DNA from: Hydrogenophaga crassostreae
GTDB lineage: Bacteria; Pseudomonadota; Gammaproteobacteria; Burkholderiales; Burkholderiaceae_C
Reading direction: 5' to 3'
DNA: 64,000 nucleotides
Assembly (NCBI RefSeq): GCF_001761385.1
Contig: NZ_CP017476.1
Location: forward strand, 4,880,133 to 4,944,132
Shown: positions 34,030 through 43,484 of the stretch, one piece after another
Layout: each line of letters starts with the position of its first letter
Numbering within the stretch: position 1 is the first letter of the stretch
Translations under genes and position numbers: made by a program
The notes under the pieces: model-generated
The model's input: the letters and a program-made list of their open reading frames with translations, nothing else
Told to the model about the DNA's origin: nothing
The model's database searches: none

Positions 34030-35406
34030 ATGACATCAATGAACGCTTCTCGCCGTGAGTTCCTCAAACGCTCTTCGGCCCTGTCGGTCCTGGGCGTGAG
34101 TGCCCCATTTGCACTCAACCTGGCGGCCATGGGTTCGGCCGCAGCACAGACCAGTCCAACGGACTACAAAGCGCTGGTCTGTGTCTACTTTGCCGGTGGC
34201 AACGACAACTTCAATACGCTTGTTCCATCAGACGCCAACAGCTACTCTGCCTATGCCAGCCTGCGTGGCGGTCTCGCATTGCCCACCGACGGCATCCTGC
34301 CGCTGACACCCGCCGTCGCTTTGCCCGATGGACGCCAGTTCGCCCTGTCGCATTCCCTCAGTCCCTTTGAAGCCTTGTTCAACGCCAGCAAGTTGGCCGT
34401 GATGCTCAACCTGGGCACCCTGATCGAGCCCGTCACCAAAGCGGAGTACCTGGCGAAATCCAGGCGCATCCCTCCCAAGATTGGCTCCCACAATGACCAG
34501 ACCTCGATCTGGCAAGCCTCCAGACCAGAGGGCGCCCGCTCGGGCTGGGGCGGCATGATGGGCGACGTCTTTGCTTCCGCCAACCAGTACCGAACGTTCA
34601 CCAACGTCTCGGTCGCTGGCGCCTCGACCCTGCTGTCCGGGCAGGTTGCGCCCCAGTACCAATTGGCATCCAGCGGCCCGGTGAAACTGGCGGCACGGGT
34701 GCGCGCGCCTTTTGGCTCGTCCGCCGTGGCGGCCACGCTGGAGGACCTCATCAAGGAGCAGCGAACCAACCTGTTCGAAAAGGAACACGCCGTCATCACC
34801 AAGCGAGCGATTGACGCCGAGATGGCGTTGAGCGGCGCGCTGGCCACTGCCCCGGCCTTTGCCACCGTTTTTCCGGACAGCAGCCTGGGCAAACAATTGC
34901 AAATGGTGGCGCGCATGATCCAGGCACGCGACACACTCAGCAACAAGCGTCAGGTATTTTTTGTGCAGATTGGGGGCTTTGACCTGCACGACAATTTGCT
35001 GGGCAAACACGGGTTGCTGCAAGCGGATGTTTCCACCGCCATGGCAGCGTTCTACAACGCCACCGCTGAAATGGGGGTAGCCAACAATGTCACCAGCTTC
35101 ACCGCCTCGGAGTTTGGTCGCACCATCACCAGCAATGGCGACGGCAGCGATCACGGCTGGGGCAGCTTCCACTTTGTAATGGGTGGCGCCGTGCAAGGAC
35201 GGCGTTTCTACGGGTCTGCTCCCGAGATCGCCAACAACGGAGCCAACGACACCGGAAGCGGTCGCCTGATCCCCAGCATATCGGTCGACCAGTATGCCGC
35301 CACCTTGGGCAAATGGTTTGGCGTGACAGACAGCCATTTGCTCAGCACCGTGTTGCCCAACCTGGGCAACTACGATGTCAGCACACGCAATCTCGGCTTC
35401 ATCTGA
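34030..35406 (+). CDS. Tat-exported DUF1501 protein
   Basis: A 458-residue protein with a twin-arginine signal (SRREFLKRSSALSVLG, cleavage after about GSAAAQ). The mature part shows family features: VCVYFAGGNDNFNTLVP near the start, SHNDQTSIWQASRP, FFVQIGGFDLHDN, ASEFGRTITSNGDGSDHGWGS and GGAVQGRR, related to the alkaline-phosphatase-like/sulfatase-type fold (His and Asp clusters probably bind metal). It starts 21 bases after the DUF1800 gene, so the two are one operon. Export by Tat suggests folding with a cofactor in the cytoplasm. Function is unknown. Confidence 0.9.
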   Translation: MTSMNASRREFLKRSSALSVLGVSAPFALNLAAMGSAAAQTSPTDYKALVCVYFAGGNDNFNTLVPSDANSYSAYASLRGGLALPTDGILPLTPAVALPDGRQFALSHSLSPFEALFNASKLAVMLNLGTLIEPVTKAEYLAKSRRIPPKIGSHNDQTSIWQASRPEGARSGWGGMMGDVFASANQYRTFTNVSVAGASTLLSGQVAPQYQLASSGPVKLAARVRAPFGSSAVAATLEDLIKEQRTNLFEKEHAVITKRAIDAEMALSGALATAPAFATVFPDSSLGKQLQMVARMIQARDTLSNKRQVFFVQIGGFDLHDNLLGKHGLLQADVSTAMAAFYNATAEMGVANNVTSFTASEFGRTITSNGDGSDHGWGSFHFVMGGAVQGRRFYGSAPEIANNGANDTGSGRLIPSISVDQYAATLGKWFGVTDSHLLSTVLPNLGNYDVSTRNLGFI

Positions 35407-35439
35407 CCCGCTTCCTGGAGCGGGCCGGCGGTGGTGGTT

Positions 35440-36294
35440 TCACCGCGCTGGCGCGCGCTGCCCCAGCCACTGTTTGAGCAAACCGTACGCCTGCGAAGGA
35501 TCGGCTTCATTGAAGATCTCATGGAACTGTTCCTGCAGGCAATGGCTCTGCACGAAGGCTGGTGGCGCCACCGCCGCAAACGCACGGCTGCCGTCCGGAC
35601 GAACCAGGTGATCCTCACCCGCATACATCAGCAAAGTGGGCACCCGCCACACAGGCGCCTCGGCCACCACGCGGGGGCCATTGCCATCGATGAATTTCGC
35701 CAGACGGGCCGAAATCCGATCATGTACCAGCGGGTCTTTCTGATAGGCGGCGACCACGTCAGGGTCGTGGGAAATCAGTTGCGCATCCAGACCATTGGAG
35801 AGTGTGAGATTGGGCGCCCAGCGATTCAGAAACGTGATGAGGCGTTTTTGCAAAGCACCTATGCCCGCGTCCAGAGCGGGGGATGACAACACCAGACTGT
35901 CCACCGGAGCGAGTTCACGCCGCACCAGCGTGGCGGCGATCAAGCCGCCCATGCTGTGGCCCAGCAGAATCAGCGGGCAGGCCCAAGGCCCCGTCAAGTG
36001 ATCCCGGGTGTCTTCAATGATTTCCACCAGGTCATCGACCAGGGCATCGTCGCCTGGCAACACGCCGCGCGCGCCGCCTGAGCCTCCATGACCACGCTGA
36101 TCGTAAGCGCGCACATGAAATCCCCATTCGGTCAGGTGCTGAGCCATGGTGTCGTAACGCCAGGCGTGCTCGCCCAGGCCATGCACGATCAACACCACGC
36201 CACGCGGGCGCTGACGGGAAGGCAGGGGCCAATCAAACAGCGCGATGTTGAGGCCATCTCGCATGGTGAATGGGGCCTGGGTGGTTTCGTTCAT
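35440..36294 (-). CDS. alpha/beta hydrolase (monoacylglycerol-lipase-like)
   Basis: Serine hydrolase of 284 residues of the Hydrolase_4/lysophospholipase type. It shows VVLIVHGLGEHAWRYD (oxyanion loop, His-Gly), YDQRGHGGSGGARG, the nucleophile elbow LLGHSMGGLIAA (Ser at about 115), LMYAGEDHLVRPDGS (acid) and EQFHEIFNE (His). No signal peptide is present, so it acts in the cytoplasm. Likely substrates are monoacylglycerols or short-chain esters. It converges with the DUF1501 gene (33 bases between stops). Confidence 0.87.
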   Translation of the reverse strand: MNETTQAPFTMRDGLNIALFDWPLPSRQRPRGVVLIVHGLGEHAWRYDTMAQHLTEWGFHVRAYDQRGHGGSGGARGVLPGDDALVDDLVEIIEDTRDHLTGPWACPLILLGHSMGGLIAATLVRRELAPVDSLVLSSPALDAGIGALQKRLITFLNRWAPNLTLSNGLDAQLISHDPDVVAAYQKDPLVHDRISARLAKFIDGNGPRVVAEAPVWRVPTLLMYAGEDHLVRPDGSRAFAAVAPPAFVQSHCLQEQFHEIFNEADPSQAYGLLKQWLGQRAPAR

Positions 36295-36330
36295 GTTGCG
36301 GGTGAAAAAGAGGGGGGCGATGGTGGAGAC

Positions 36331-37845
36331 TCAGGGCAAACGCGCGATGACTTCGGCCACCGATGCGGTCAACCGGCGCGCATAGTCCAAATGCAGAAAC
36401 TCATTGGGGCCATGGGCATTGCTCTTGGGCCCGAGCACGCCACAGACCATCATCTGGGCGTCAGGAAACCCTTTGCTGAGCAGGTTCATCAACGGAATGG
36501 TGCCGCCTTGACCAATGGTGCCGCACCCCGCACCGAAATGGGCCTGCGAAGCCGCTTGCAAGGCTTGTTCAAACCAGGGCTTGGTGGTCGGTGCACTCCA
36601 GCCGCTGGCTGAGCCTTCTGCCTCAAAAGTGACTTTGGCCTGGTAGGGCGCGTTGTCTTCGAGCAAGGCCTTGAGCGTTTGCACGGCGTTGGCGGCATCC
36701 ACCAGCGGCGGCAATCGCAGGCTGAGTTTGAACGCGGTGTAGGGCCTGAGCACGTTGCCCGCGTTGCGCATCTCGGGGAATCCATCGGCGCCTGTCACCG
36801 ACAGGGTGGGGCGCCAGGTGCGGTTCAGCAACGCTTCTACCGGATCGGCCGTGGTGGGCAGGGCAAAGGCGGTGGAACCACCGCAGTCGTAATGCGCCCA
36901 TGGAAAGCGCTTGGTGATCTCGTCGCCCAGGATATCTGCCGTGGCCCGTGCCTGCACCAGCCGCTCGGCAGGCACTTCACAATGGAAACTGGCGGGCAGC
37001 AGGCGCCCAGTGGCGCTGTCTTCCAGACGGTCCAGCACCTGGCGCATGATGCGAAAACTCGATGGCACCAGACCCGAGGCGTCACCGGAATGCACGCCTT
37101 CGGTCAGTACCTCGACCTTCAGCACGCCGCTGGCCATGCCGCGCAAACTGGTGGTGAGCCAAAGCTGGTCGTAGTTGCCCGCTCCGCTGTCGAGGCAGAT
37201 CACCAGACCCACGTCGCCAAGACGGTTGTTGCCTGGCGCTCGTAGGGCATCGACATAGGGCAATAGATCGCTTGAACCACTTTCTTCGCAGGTTTCGATC
37301 AAGCCAACGATTCGGGGATGGGCTGCGCCTTGGGCCTTCAAGGCCTGGATCGCCGCCACACTGGCGTACACCGCATAACCGTCGTCAGCGCCACCTCGGC
37401 CATACAGCTTGCCGTCGTCGATCTTCGGCGTCCATGGCCCGAGGTCGCTGCGCCAGCCCGTGAACTCGGGCTGTTTGTCCAGGTGGCCGTACATCAACAC
37501 CGTCTGGCCCGATGCGGGCGCAGGCGATCCATCCCGTCCACCGCTGGCCGGCACCTCAAAAAACAGCACCGGCGTGCGCGGCATGCCGGCCGCATCGTTG
37601 AGGCGAAGGATTTCGAGCTTCAGGCCGGGCACCCGCTGCGCCTGCACCCAGTCGGCCGCGCTCTGCAATACGCGGTCGAGCAACCCATGCGCGGCCCAAT
37701 CGGCGTCAAACGCTGGCGACTTGGCTGGCACTTCGATGTAGTTGATGAGCTCGGGCAGGATGCGTTCATTCCAGCTCGCGCCGACATGGGCATTGAGTGC
37801 GTCGGTGTCAAGCAAGGGAAGCGAACTGGGCAAGCGGGCGTTCAT
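36331..37845 (-). CDS. M20 family metallopeptidase
   Basis: Zinc-dependent dipeptidase or deacetylase-like hydrolase of 504 residues. Metal ligands are seen in LMYGHLDKQPE (His), YGRGGADDGYAVYA (bridging Asp) and IETCEESGSSD (base and ligand Glu), with LDSGAGNYDQLW and a late GAGCGTIGQGGTIPLMN region. Size and motifs suit the carnosinase/CPG2-like branch. The bulge domain spans about 225-360. It is followed 36 bases later by the alpha/beta hydrolase gene in the same direction. The natural substrate is unknown. Confidence 0.87.
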   Translation of the reverse strand: MNARLPSSLPLLDTDALNAHVGASWNERILPELINYIEVPAKSPAFDADWAAHGLLDRVLQSAADWVQAQRVPGLKLEILRLNDAAGMPRTPVLFFEVPASGGRDGSPAPASGQTVLMYGHLDKQPEFTGWRSDLGPWTPKIDDGKLYGRGGADDGYAVYASVAAIQALKAQGAAHPRIVGLIETCEESGSSDLLPYVDALRAPGNNRLGDVGLVICLDSGAGNYDQLWLTTSLRGMASGVLKVEVLTEGVHSGDASGLVPSSFRIMRQVLDRLEDSATGRLLPASFHCEVPAERLVQARATADILGDEITKRFPWAHYDCGGSTAFALPTTADPVEALLNRTWRPTLSVTGADGFPEMRNAGNVLRPYTAFKLSLRLPPLVDAANAVQTLKALLEDNAPYQAKVTFEAEGSASGWSAPTTKPWFEQALQAASQAHFGAGCGTIGQGGTIPLMNLLSKGFPDAQMMVCGVLGPKSNAHGPNEFLHLDYARRLTASVAEVIARLP

Positions 37846-38003
37846 GACTGAGGTCTCCAGTGGCGGTGGCCAGCCAGGCCACCAAGAAGCTCAGTATAGG
37901 CAAGCGCAGCCCCCGATTTGTCCAAGGGTCGCGCATTTTCCAGCAAAGCCGACGGCCACTTGCGCAACCGCCAGGGCGCTGGTCTTGGGCCTACCCCATG
38001 GCT

Positions 38004-39629
38004 TTATTCGCCGTGCACCCCTGCTTTGCTGGTGCGGCGCAAATCGACGGCGCTGACTTCGGCAATCGAGCGGTCGCTGGCACGCAACCGAAACAGGTTC
38101 AAGGCCCCCGAAACGGTCGCGACCTGGCCGTTGAGCTCCTGCGCCGAGGCCGCCAGCTCCTCCACCATCGAGGCATTTTGTTGCGTGATCGTATCCATCT
38201 GGGCCACGGCGCTGTTGACCTGCGACAAACCCAGCTGCTGCTCCTGGCCCGCCTTGCTCACCTCTCCCAAGAGTGCACTGACCTGGCTGACCGACACCAA
38301 GACCTGCTTCATCCGCTCCTGGGCCAATTGCGTCTGTGCGCTGCCGCCAGCGACCCGCTGTGCCGATTCGGTGATGAGGTGGTTGATCTGGCGAGCGGCT
38401 TCTGCGGTGCGCTGTGACAACGCCCTGACCTCTGCCGCGACCACCGCGAACCCACGCCCCGCTTCACCTGCGCGCGCCGCCTCGACCGCCGCGTTGAGCG
38501 CCAGAATATTGGTCTGAAAGGCGACTCCTTCGATCACGCTGTTGATCTCGCCGATGCGGCGCGAAGAGTCTGTGATGGAGGACATGGCGTTCACCACACC
38601 GGTGACCGCTTCGTTGCTGTGCTGCGCAATGCTGGCCGCTTCACCGGCCACCCTGGCACCTTCCATCACCGTGCTCGAACTCTGCTTGACCGTTCCGGTG
38701 ATCTGCTCCATCGATGCAGCTGTCTGCTCGAGGTTGCTGGCCTGCGCCTCCGTGCGGCTGGACAGGTCCTGGTTGCCCACGGCGATTTCAGCCACCGCAT
38801 TGCCCAGGTTCACGGTCTCGGTGCTGATATCTGCAATCACCGTTCGCAAGTTGACCGACAGCTGATTCAAAGCGCGCTGAAGCTCACCTGGCAAACCTGG
38901 CAAGCCCGTGCTCACGCGGTGAACAAGATCGCCGGCAGCGAGCTGCAAGGCATCTTCCAGAATGCCCCGCAACGGTTTGATCGCCCTGCGGCGCTGTATC
39001 TCATGGCCCAGAGCAGCCATCGCCAAGCCGGCGGGTACCCACACCAGCGGTGTAAAAAGGCTGGCCAGCGCACCCACACCCATCACCGCCCCCAGGACCA
39101 CCAGTCCTGGCGCACCAACGTAGCCCGTAACCCGCCGCCCAGCTGCGAACGCGCGGCCCGGCAGGTCACGGCGCACCAGTCGACCGCTCCGCAGGCAGGT
39201 CACCATCCGCCCTCGCTCAGCCTCTGCGCGCATACGGGCGTACGTGGCTTCGGCCTGGCTCACCTGCTCCTCTTTGGGCGAGGTTCGAACCGACAGGAAA
39301 CCCACAATCCGACCATCGCGCCGAATCGGCGTGGCATTGGCGTCTACCCAATAGTGGTCCCCGTTCTTGCGCCGGTTTTTCACCAGGCCCTGCCATGGTT
39401 GCCCGGCGCCAATGGTGTCCCACATGTCCCGAAAGGCCTCTTGCGGCATATCGGGATGGCGCACGAGGTTGTGGGGCTGGCCCATCAACTCGGCACGCTC
39501 ATAGCCGCTCACGGCAACAAACCAGGGATTGCAGTAAACGATGCGCCCCTTCAGGTCGGTCACCGAAACAAGCGACTGTTCATCGGAAAACGTGTAGCCC
39601 TGTTGGCTAACGGGAAGGTTCACTCTCAT
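38004..39629 (-). CDS. PAS-domain methyl-accepting chemotaxis protein (Aer-like)
   Basis: Chemoreceptor of 541 residues resembling the redox/energy sensor Aer. An N-terminal PAS domain at about 10-120 (DLKGRIVYCNPWFVAVSGY, RKNGDHYWVDANATPI) is followed by two closely spaced hydrophobic stretches at about 165-210, with no periplasmic sensing domain, then HAMP-like and MA signalling domains. The hairpin tip reads IEGVAFQTNILALNAAVEAA, the most conserved chemoreceptor sequence. There is no C-terminal pentapeptide for CheR. It is last in the leftward cheW-MCP-MCP-MCP run. In Aer proteins the PAS domain binds FAD; that is likely but not shown here. Confidence 0.92.
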   Translation of the reverse strand: MRVNLPVSQQGYTFSDEQSLVSVTDLKGRIVYCNPWFVAVSGYERAELMGQPHNLVRHPDMPQEAFRDMWDTIGAGQPWQGLVKNRRKNGDHYWVDANATPIRRDGRIVGFLSVRTSPKEEQVSQAEATYARMRAEAERGRMVTCLRSGRLVRRDLPGRAFAAGRRVTGYVGAPGLVVLGAVMGVGALASLFTPLVWVPAGLAMAALGHEIQRRRAIKPLRGILEDALQLAAGDLVHRVSTGLPGLPGELQRALNQLSVNLRTVIADISTETVNLGNAVAEIAVGNQDLSSRTEAQASNLEQTAASMEQITGTVKQSSSTVMEGARVAGEAASIAQHSNEAVTGVVNAMSSITDSSRRIGEINSVIEGVAFQTNILALNAAVEAARAGEAGRGFAVVAAEVRALSQRTAEAARQINHLITESAQRVAGGSAQTQLAQERMKQVLVSVSQVSALLGEVSKAGQEQQLGLSQVNSAVAQMDTITQQNASMVEELAASAQELNGQVATVSGALNLFRLRASDRSIAEVSAVDLRRTSKAGVHGE

Positions 39630-39680
39630 GGAATGCCTGATTGAAACGGTTGAAGCACACGACGCCGCGTGAGACCGGAC

Positions 39681-41285
39681 TCACGCCGCGCCAGAAAAAT
39701 GACCATCGCGGGGGTCACCCGGACTGCCCATCCGGAAAATCTGTACCACCTGGGTCAATCGCGCGGCCTGTTCGCGCAGGCTCTCGGCAGCCGCCGCGCT
39801 TTGCTCCACCAGCGCTGCGTTCTGCTGCGTCATCTGGTCGAGTTCGCTGACTGTGTCGTTGACCTGTCCGATACCTTGCGACTGTTCGTTCGCCGCCGTG
39901 GTGATGTCGCTGATAAAGGCAGACACTTTCTGGGCATTGGCGACAATTTCGCCAATGGTCGCACCCGCTTCGCCCACCAGACGCGAGCCCTTTGCCACCG
40001 TGTCGACACTGCTGCCAATCAGCACCTTGATTTCTTTCGCGGCGGTCGCGCTGCGCTGGGCCAGATTGCGCACCTCAGAGGCGACCACTGCGAAACCACG
40101 GCCCTGCTCGCCTGCCCGAGCGGCTTCCACCGCCGCGTTGAGCGCCAGAATGTTGGTCTGAAAAGCAATGCTGTCGATCACGCCAATGATGTCGCTGATC
40201 TGCTTGCTGCTGTGGTTGATCTGATCCATGGTGCTGACCACCTGGCCCATCACATGGCCGCCGCGGGCCGCGACATCGGCATTCGCCACCGCCATCGCGC
40301 TGGCCTGGCGAGCGGCCTCGGCGCTTTGCCGAACCATGCTGTTGATCTGCTCCAGGCTCCCGGCGGCCTGCTGCAAATTGCCTGCCGCGTTTTCGGTCCG
40401 GGTCGACAGATCCAGGTTGCCCGAAGCGATTTCCGCGCTGGCGGCACCAATACCCGCGGTGGTGCCGCGCACCTCACCCACGATGCGAACCAGCGAGCCT
40501 TGCATGTCTGACAGCGCACGGGTAAGCGCGGTGAGCTCGTCGCGACCCTGGTTGTGAATGGGTTGGGTGAGGTCACCACTGGTGATCGCGTTGGCCACAG
40601 CCTGGGCCTGGTCCAAAGGCTGGCAGATGCTCTGCATATTGGCCAGGGTGGTGGGCACGACCACCAAAACAGCCACCAGAACCGCCACGCCAAAAGCCAT
40701 CATGGCCAGCTTGCCAGTGGCTTCGCTTTCCGCCCGCAACGCGCCCGCCTGGTCTTCCAGCAGGGTTTGAAATCGCCTCGCATCCCTGAGCAGCTCGGCA
40801 TAGCGCTGATCGGCCTTGTCCAACACCCGGCTGGCCACCGTCGCCGACCGATAGGTACCCGCGCGTATGTTGGCCACCACCGGCTCAACCTCTTTCACAT
40901 AGTCAGCCAGATGCGCCTGCATCGAGGCTAGAAGGGCTTGCTGTTCGCTGTCACGACTGGTCAGCAGGTCCTTGAGTGTCTGGCCCACCTGATCTCGCGA
41001 GCGCTCCCAGTACATGTTGGCCAGCGACAGCTGTTCAGGCGACTCATACTGAATCACCATGTCTTTCTCGAACCGGCTCATGTCGGCCAGCGCCAGTCGC
41101 AGCCCCGAAAGCGCCAAACTGTCTTGAAAGGACTCGTTGACCAGGGACTCGGAAAGTTGCGCCTGGCGGTGCATGCCCCAACCTCCGACGGCACCAACAA
41201 TGGCCAACAGCAGCACGACCACGCCGATCGCGCTCAGCATGCGCTGGCGAATCGAGAAGCGCCGCATCAGGTTCTGCAAAATCAT
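39681..41285 (-). CDS. methyl-accepting chemotaxis protein with periplasmic helical domain
   Basis: Transmembrane chemoreceptor of 534 residues. TM1 (about 17-37, MLSAIGVVVLLLAIVGAVGG), a periplasmic helical ligand domain to about 190, TM2 (LAMMAFGVAVLVAVLVVV), HAMP and the cytoplasmic signalling coiled coil with IDSIAFQTNILALNAAVEAA. The sensory domain has a long helical four-helix-bundle character (SLALSGLRLALADMSRFEKD). It lacks a WxxF tail. Start choice: ATG 41285 places TM1 at the usual distance; a GTG at 41321 is also in frame. It lies between two other MCP genes. Confidence 0.9.
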   Translation of the reverse strand: MILQNLMRRFSIRQRMLSAIGVVVLLLAIVGAVGGWGMHRQAQLSESLVNESFQDSLALSGLRLALADMSRFEKDMVIQYESPEQLSLANMYWERSRDQVGQTLKDLLTSRDSEQQALLASMQAHLADYVKEVEPVVANIRAGTYRSATVASRVLDKADQRYAELLRDARRFQTLLEDQAGALRAESEATGKLAMMAFGVAVLVAVLVVVPTTLANMQSICQPLDQAQAVANAITSGDLTQPIHNQGRDELTALTRALSDMQGSLVRIVGEVRGTTAGIGAASAEIASGNLDLSTRTENAAGNLQQAAGSLEQINSMVRQSAEAARQASAMAVANADVAARGGHVMGQVVSTMDQINHSSKQISDIIGVIDSIAFQTNILALNAAVEAARAGEQGRGFAVVASEVRNLAQRSATAAKEIKVLIGSSVDTVAKGSRLVGEAGATIGEIVANAQKVSAFISDITTAANEQSQGIGQVNDTVSELDQMTQQNAALVEQSAAAAESLREQAARLTQVVQIFRMGSPGDPRDGHFSGAA

Positions 41286-41322
41286 ACGGTTTTCGCTTTT
41301 GAATATGGAAGCCGGGGTCACA

Positions 41323-42768
41323 TCACACGGCGCGTCTGCGACCCGCGGGCTTGAACGCCTGAATGGCCAGGGCCAGTTGCTGTGCGTGGTCCTTGAGGCT
41401 ATCGGCGGCAGCGCTGCTTTCTTGCACCAATGCGGCGTTTTGCTGCGTCATCTGGTCGAGCTGCGTGACCGCCACGTTGACCTGGCCGATCCCCTCGCTT
41501 TGCTCACCGGAAGCCGCCGTGATTTCGGCAATGATGTTGGCGACCCGTTGTGCATTGAGCACCACCTCATCAATGGTCGAGCCCGCTTCACCCACCAGAC
41601 GGGAGCCAGCCTCCACACGCTCCACGCTGTTGCCAATCAGCACCTTGATTTCTTTGGCGGCCTCGGCGCTGCGTTGCGCCAGGTTGCGCACCTCGGCGGC
41701 CACCACCGCAAAACCCCTGCCTTGTTCACCTGCGCGGGCGGCTTCCACCGCAGCGTTCAACGCGAGAATGTTGGTTTGGAAAGCAATGCCATCGATCACG
41801 CCAATGATGTCGTTGATCTTCTGGCTGCTGCGGTTGATCTCTTCCATGGTCGACACGACCTGGCCCACCACCTTGCCACCACGGGCGGCCACTTCGGCGT
41901 TGGCCACGGCCATCTGGCTGGCCTGGCGCGCCGAGTCGGCGCTTTGGCGCACGGTGCTGTTGAGCTGTTCCATGCTGGATGCTGTTTGCTGCAGGTTGCT
42001 GGCCGCCTGTTCGGTGCGTTGGCTCAGATCGTTGTTGCCCGTGGCGATTTCTCGACTGGACGCCTCAATCTGAGTGGCCGAGGATTGAACCGAAGACACC
42101 ACTGCCTGCATGCGCCGCAACGCCGCTTGCAAGGCCCTGGCCCCTTCGCTCACGGCTTCCTGCTCCCCCATGTCCAGTGAAATGCCGTCAGGCTGATCCA
42201 CCGCTTTCACCAGACGCAGCAACTCCAGGCCTTCTCGGGCGGTGCGCGCCATGCTGACGGCCAACACCACCTCCAAAGCGGTCTGAATCACCACATAGGC
42301 TGCGTGAAGCATCACGCGCCAGAAGCTCGGCGCGGTCAGACAGTAGAAATCAAAGCCCGCCGCCTGAAGGCGGTCAAACAACACGTGGTGCACCGCAAAC
42401 AGGGCCGCCGCAAACACGATGGGCCGCCAGTCGAGGTACACCAGCAGCAGGGCCAACGAAACAAACACCCCAAAGTGGTATTCGATCTCACCGTGGGCGA
42501 GCTGAATGTGCAAAGCCACCAGGGCCACCTGCGAAAACGTGAGCACCATGCGCGATGTCACGGTGCCACGCGCCACGAAAAATGCCACCAGACTCAGACC
42601 TCCAAAGGTCAGCGCGCCGGCGATCCCCATGGTCAGCTCGAAATAGAAATGCCCCAGCACCACAGCAGCCAGGGCACTCAGTCCCACAGCCGCGAGCATG
42701 ACTTTGTCACCAAGTACCGCCTGCTGGTTCGTGGGGCGCTTTGAATGAGGGGCGGAATAGGTGGTCAT
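41323..42768 (-). CDS. methyl-accepting chemotaxis protein with multi-pass membrane sensor
   Basis: Receptor of 481 residues whose N-terminal 190 residues form about six closely packed transmembrane helices with short loops (MLAAVGLSALAAVVLGHFYF, MGIAGALTFGGLSLVAFFVA, FAAALFAVHHVLFDRL) rather than a periplasmic ligand domain. A short linker leads to the MA domain with hairpin tip IDGIAFQTNILALNAAVEAA. Such receptors may sense a membrane-borne or hydrophobic cue, or membrane energy state; this is inference. It has no C-terminal WxxF pentapeptide. It is the gene directly after cheW (42884). Confidence 0.9.
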   Translation of the reverse strand: MTTYSAPHSKRPTNQQAVLGDKVMLAAVGLSALAAVVLGHFYFELTMGIAGALTFGGLSLVAFFVARGTVTSRMVLTFSQVALVALHIQLAHGEIEYHFGVFVSLALLLVYLDWRPIVFAAALFAVHHVLFDRLQAAGFDFYCLTAPSFWRVMLHAAYVVIQTALEVVLAVSMARTAREGLELLRLVKAVDQPDGISLDMGEQEAVSEGARALQAALRRMQAVVSSVQSSATQIEASSREIATGNNDLSQRTEQAASNLQQTASSMEQLNSTVRQSADSARQASQMAVANAEVAARGGKVVGQVVSTMEEINRSSQKINDIIGVIDGIAFQTNILALNAAVEAARAGEQGRGFAVVAAEVRNLAQRSAEAAKEIKVLIGNSVERVEAGSRLVGEAGSTIDEVVLNAQRVANIIAEITAASGEQSEGIGQVNVAVTQLDQMTQQNAALVQESSAAADSLKDHAQQLALAIQAFKPAGRRRAV

Positions 42769-42883
42769 GAATGCATCCTGAAATCAATCGGAAGGGACGC
42801 TGCATCCGTTTCTCGCAGCAAGCCTGTAACGCTGGGAACCGGCGGCCAAAAAGGCGCCGGGACATTGAATGGTTGTTGAAGGG

Positions 42884-43420
42884 CTACTGCACGGCGAGTT
42901 GCGTGTCCATCAGGCCCATGTCGGCCGATGACATCAGCGCCTCGATGTCCATCAGGATCAACATGCGTTCGCCGGTGCTGGCGATGCCTGTGATGAAACT
43001 GGTGTCCACCGTGGTGTTCATCTCTGGTGCGGCGTTGATCTGCTCCGGGCTGAGCGCCAACACGTCAGACACCGAGTCGACCACCGCACCCACCACCCGT
43101 CCATGCACGTTGAGCACGATCACCACCGTGAAATCGTTGTATTCGGCGGCGATGCAGTTGAGCTTGAGGCGCAGATCCACCACCGGCACGATCACGCCGC
43201 GCAGGTTCACCACGCCTTTGATAAAGCTGGGCGCATTGGCAATGCGGGTCGGCACCTCGTAGGAACGAATCTCCTGCACCCGCAGGATGTCGATCCCGTA
43301 TTCTTCGGCGCCCAGGCGGAAGGTCAGAAACTCGGCTGCGCCATGTTTCTGATTGGCTGCATGCGCTCCCTGGCCAGGGTTCTGGCGACTGGACGCATTG
43401 GTGGGGTTGAGCATGTCCAT
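42884..43420 (-). CDS. cheW: chemotaxis coupling protein CheW, copy 1
   Basis: Adaptor of 178 residues linking chemoreceptors to the CheA kinase. The CheW beta-barrel domain starts near residue 29 (AEFLTFRLGAEEYGIDILRVQEI) and contains VVNLRGVIVPVVDLRLKL and GAVVDSVSDVLALSPEQI. It is nearly identical over its core to the second CheW at 47767. The start chosen is ATG 43420 (GAGAG upstream). It heads cheW-MCP-MCP-MCP and has a FliA-like promoter 37 bases upstream. No cheA, cheY, cheB or cheR lies in the window. Confidence 0.94.
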   Translation of the reverse strand: MDMLNPTNASSRQNPGQGAHAANQKHGAAEFLTFRLGAEEYGIDILRVQEIRSYEVPTRIANAPSFIKGVVNLRGVIVPVVDLRLKLNCIAAEYNDFTVVIVLNVHGRVVGAVVDSVSDVLALSPEQINAAPEMNTTVDTSFITGIASTGERMLILMDIEALMSSADMGLMDTQLAVQ

Positions 43421-43457
43421 ACGAGAAACTCTCAAAGATTGTGTGAAGGTCCCCCTA

Positions 43458-43484
43458 CTATCGGCCGATTGGGGGCCAGCTAAA
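43458..43484 (-). promoter_or_regulatory. candidate sigma-28 (FliA) promoter for cheW copy 1
   Basis: On the minus strand GCCGATAG (43458-43465) matches the FliA -10 GCCGATAA at 7 of 8 bases; 15 bases further upstream is TTTA (43481-43484) where the consensus has TAAA. The second cheW has the same arrangement. The -10 match is strong and the -35 is weak. Confidence 0.5.
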
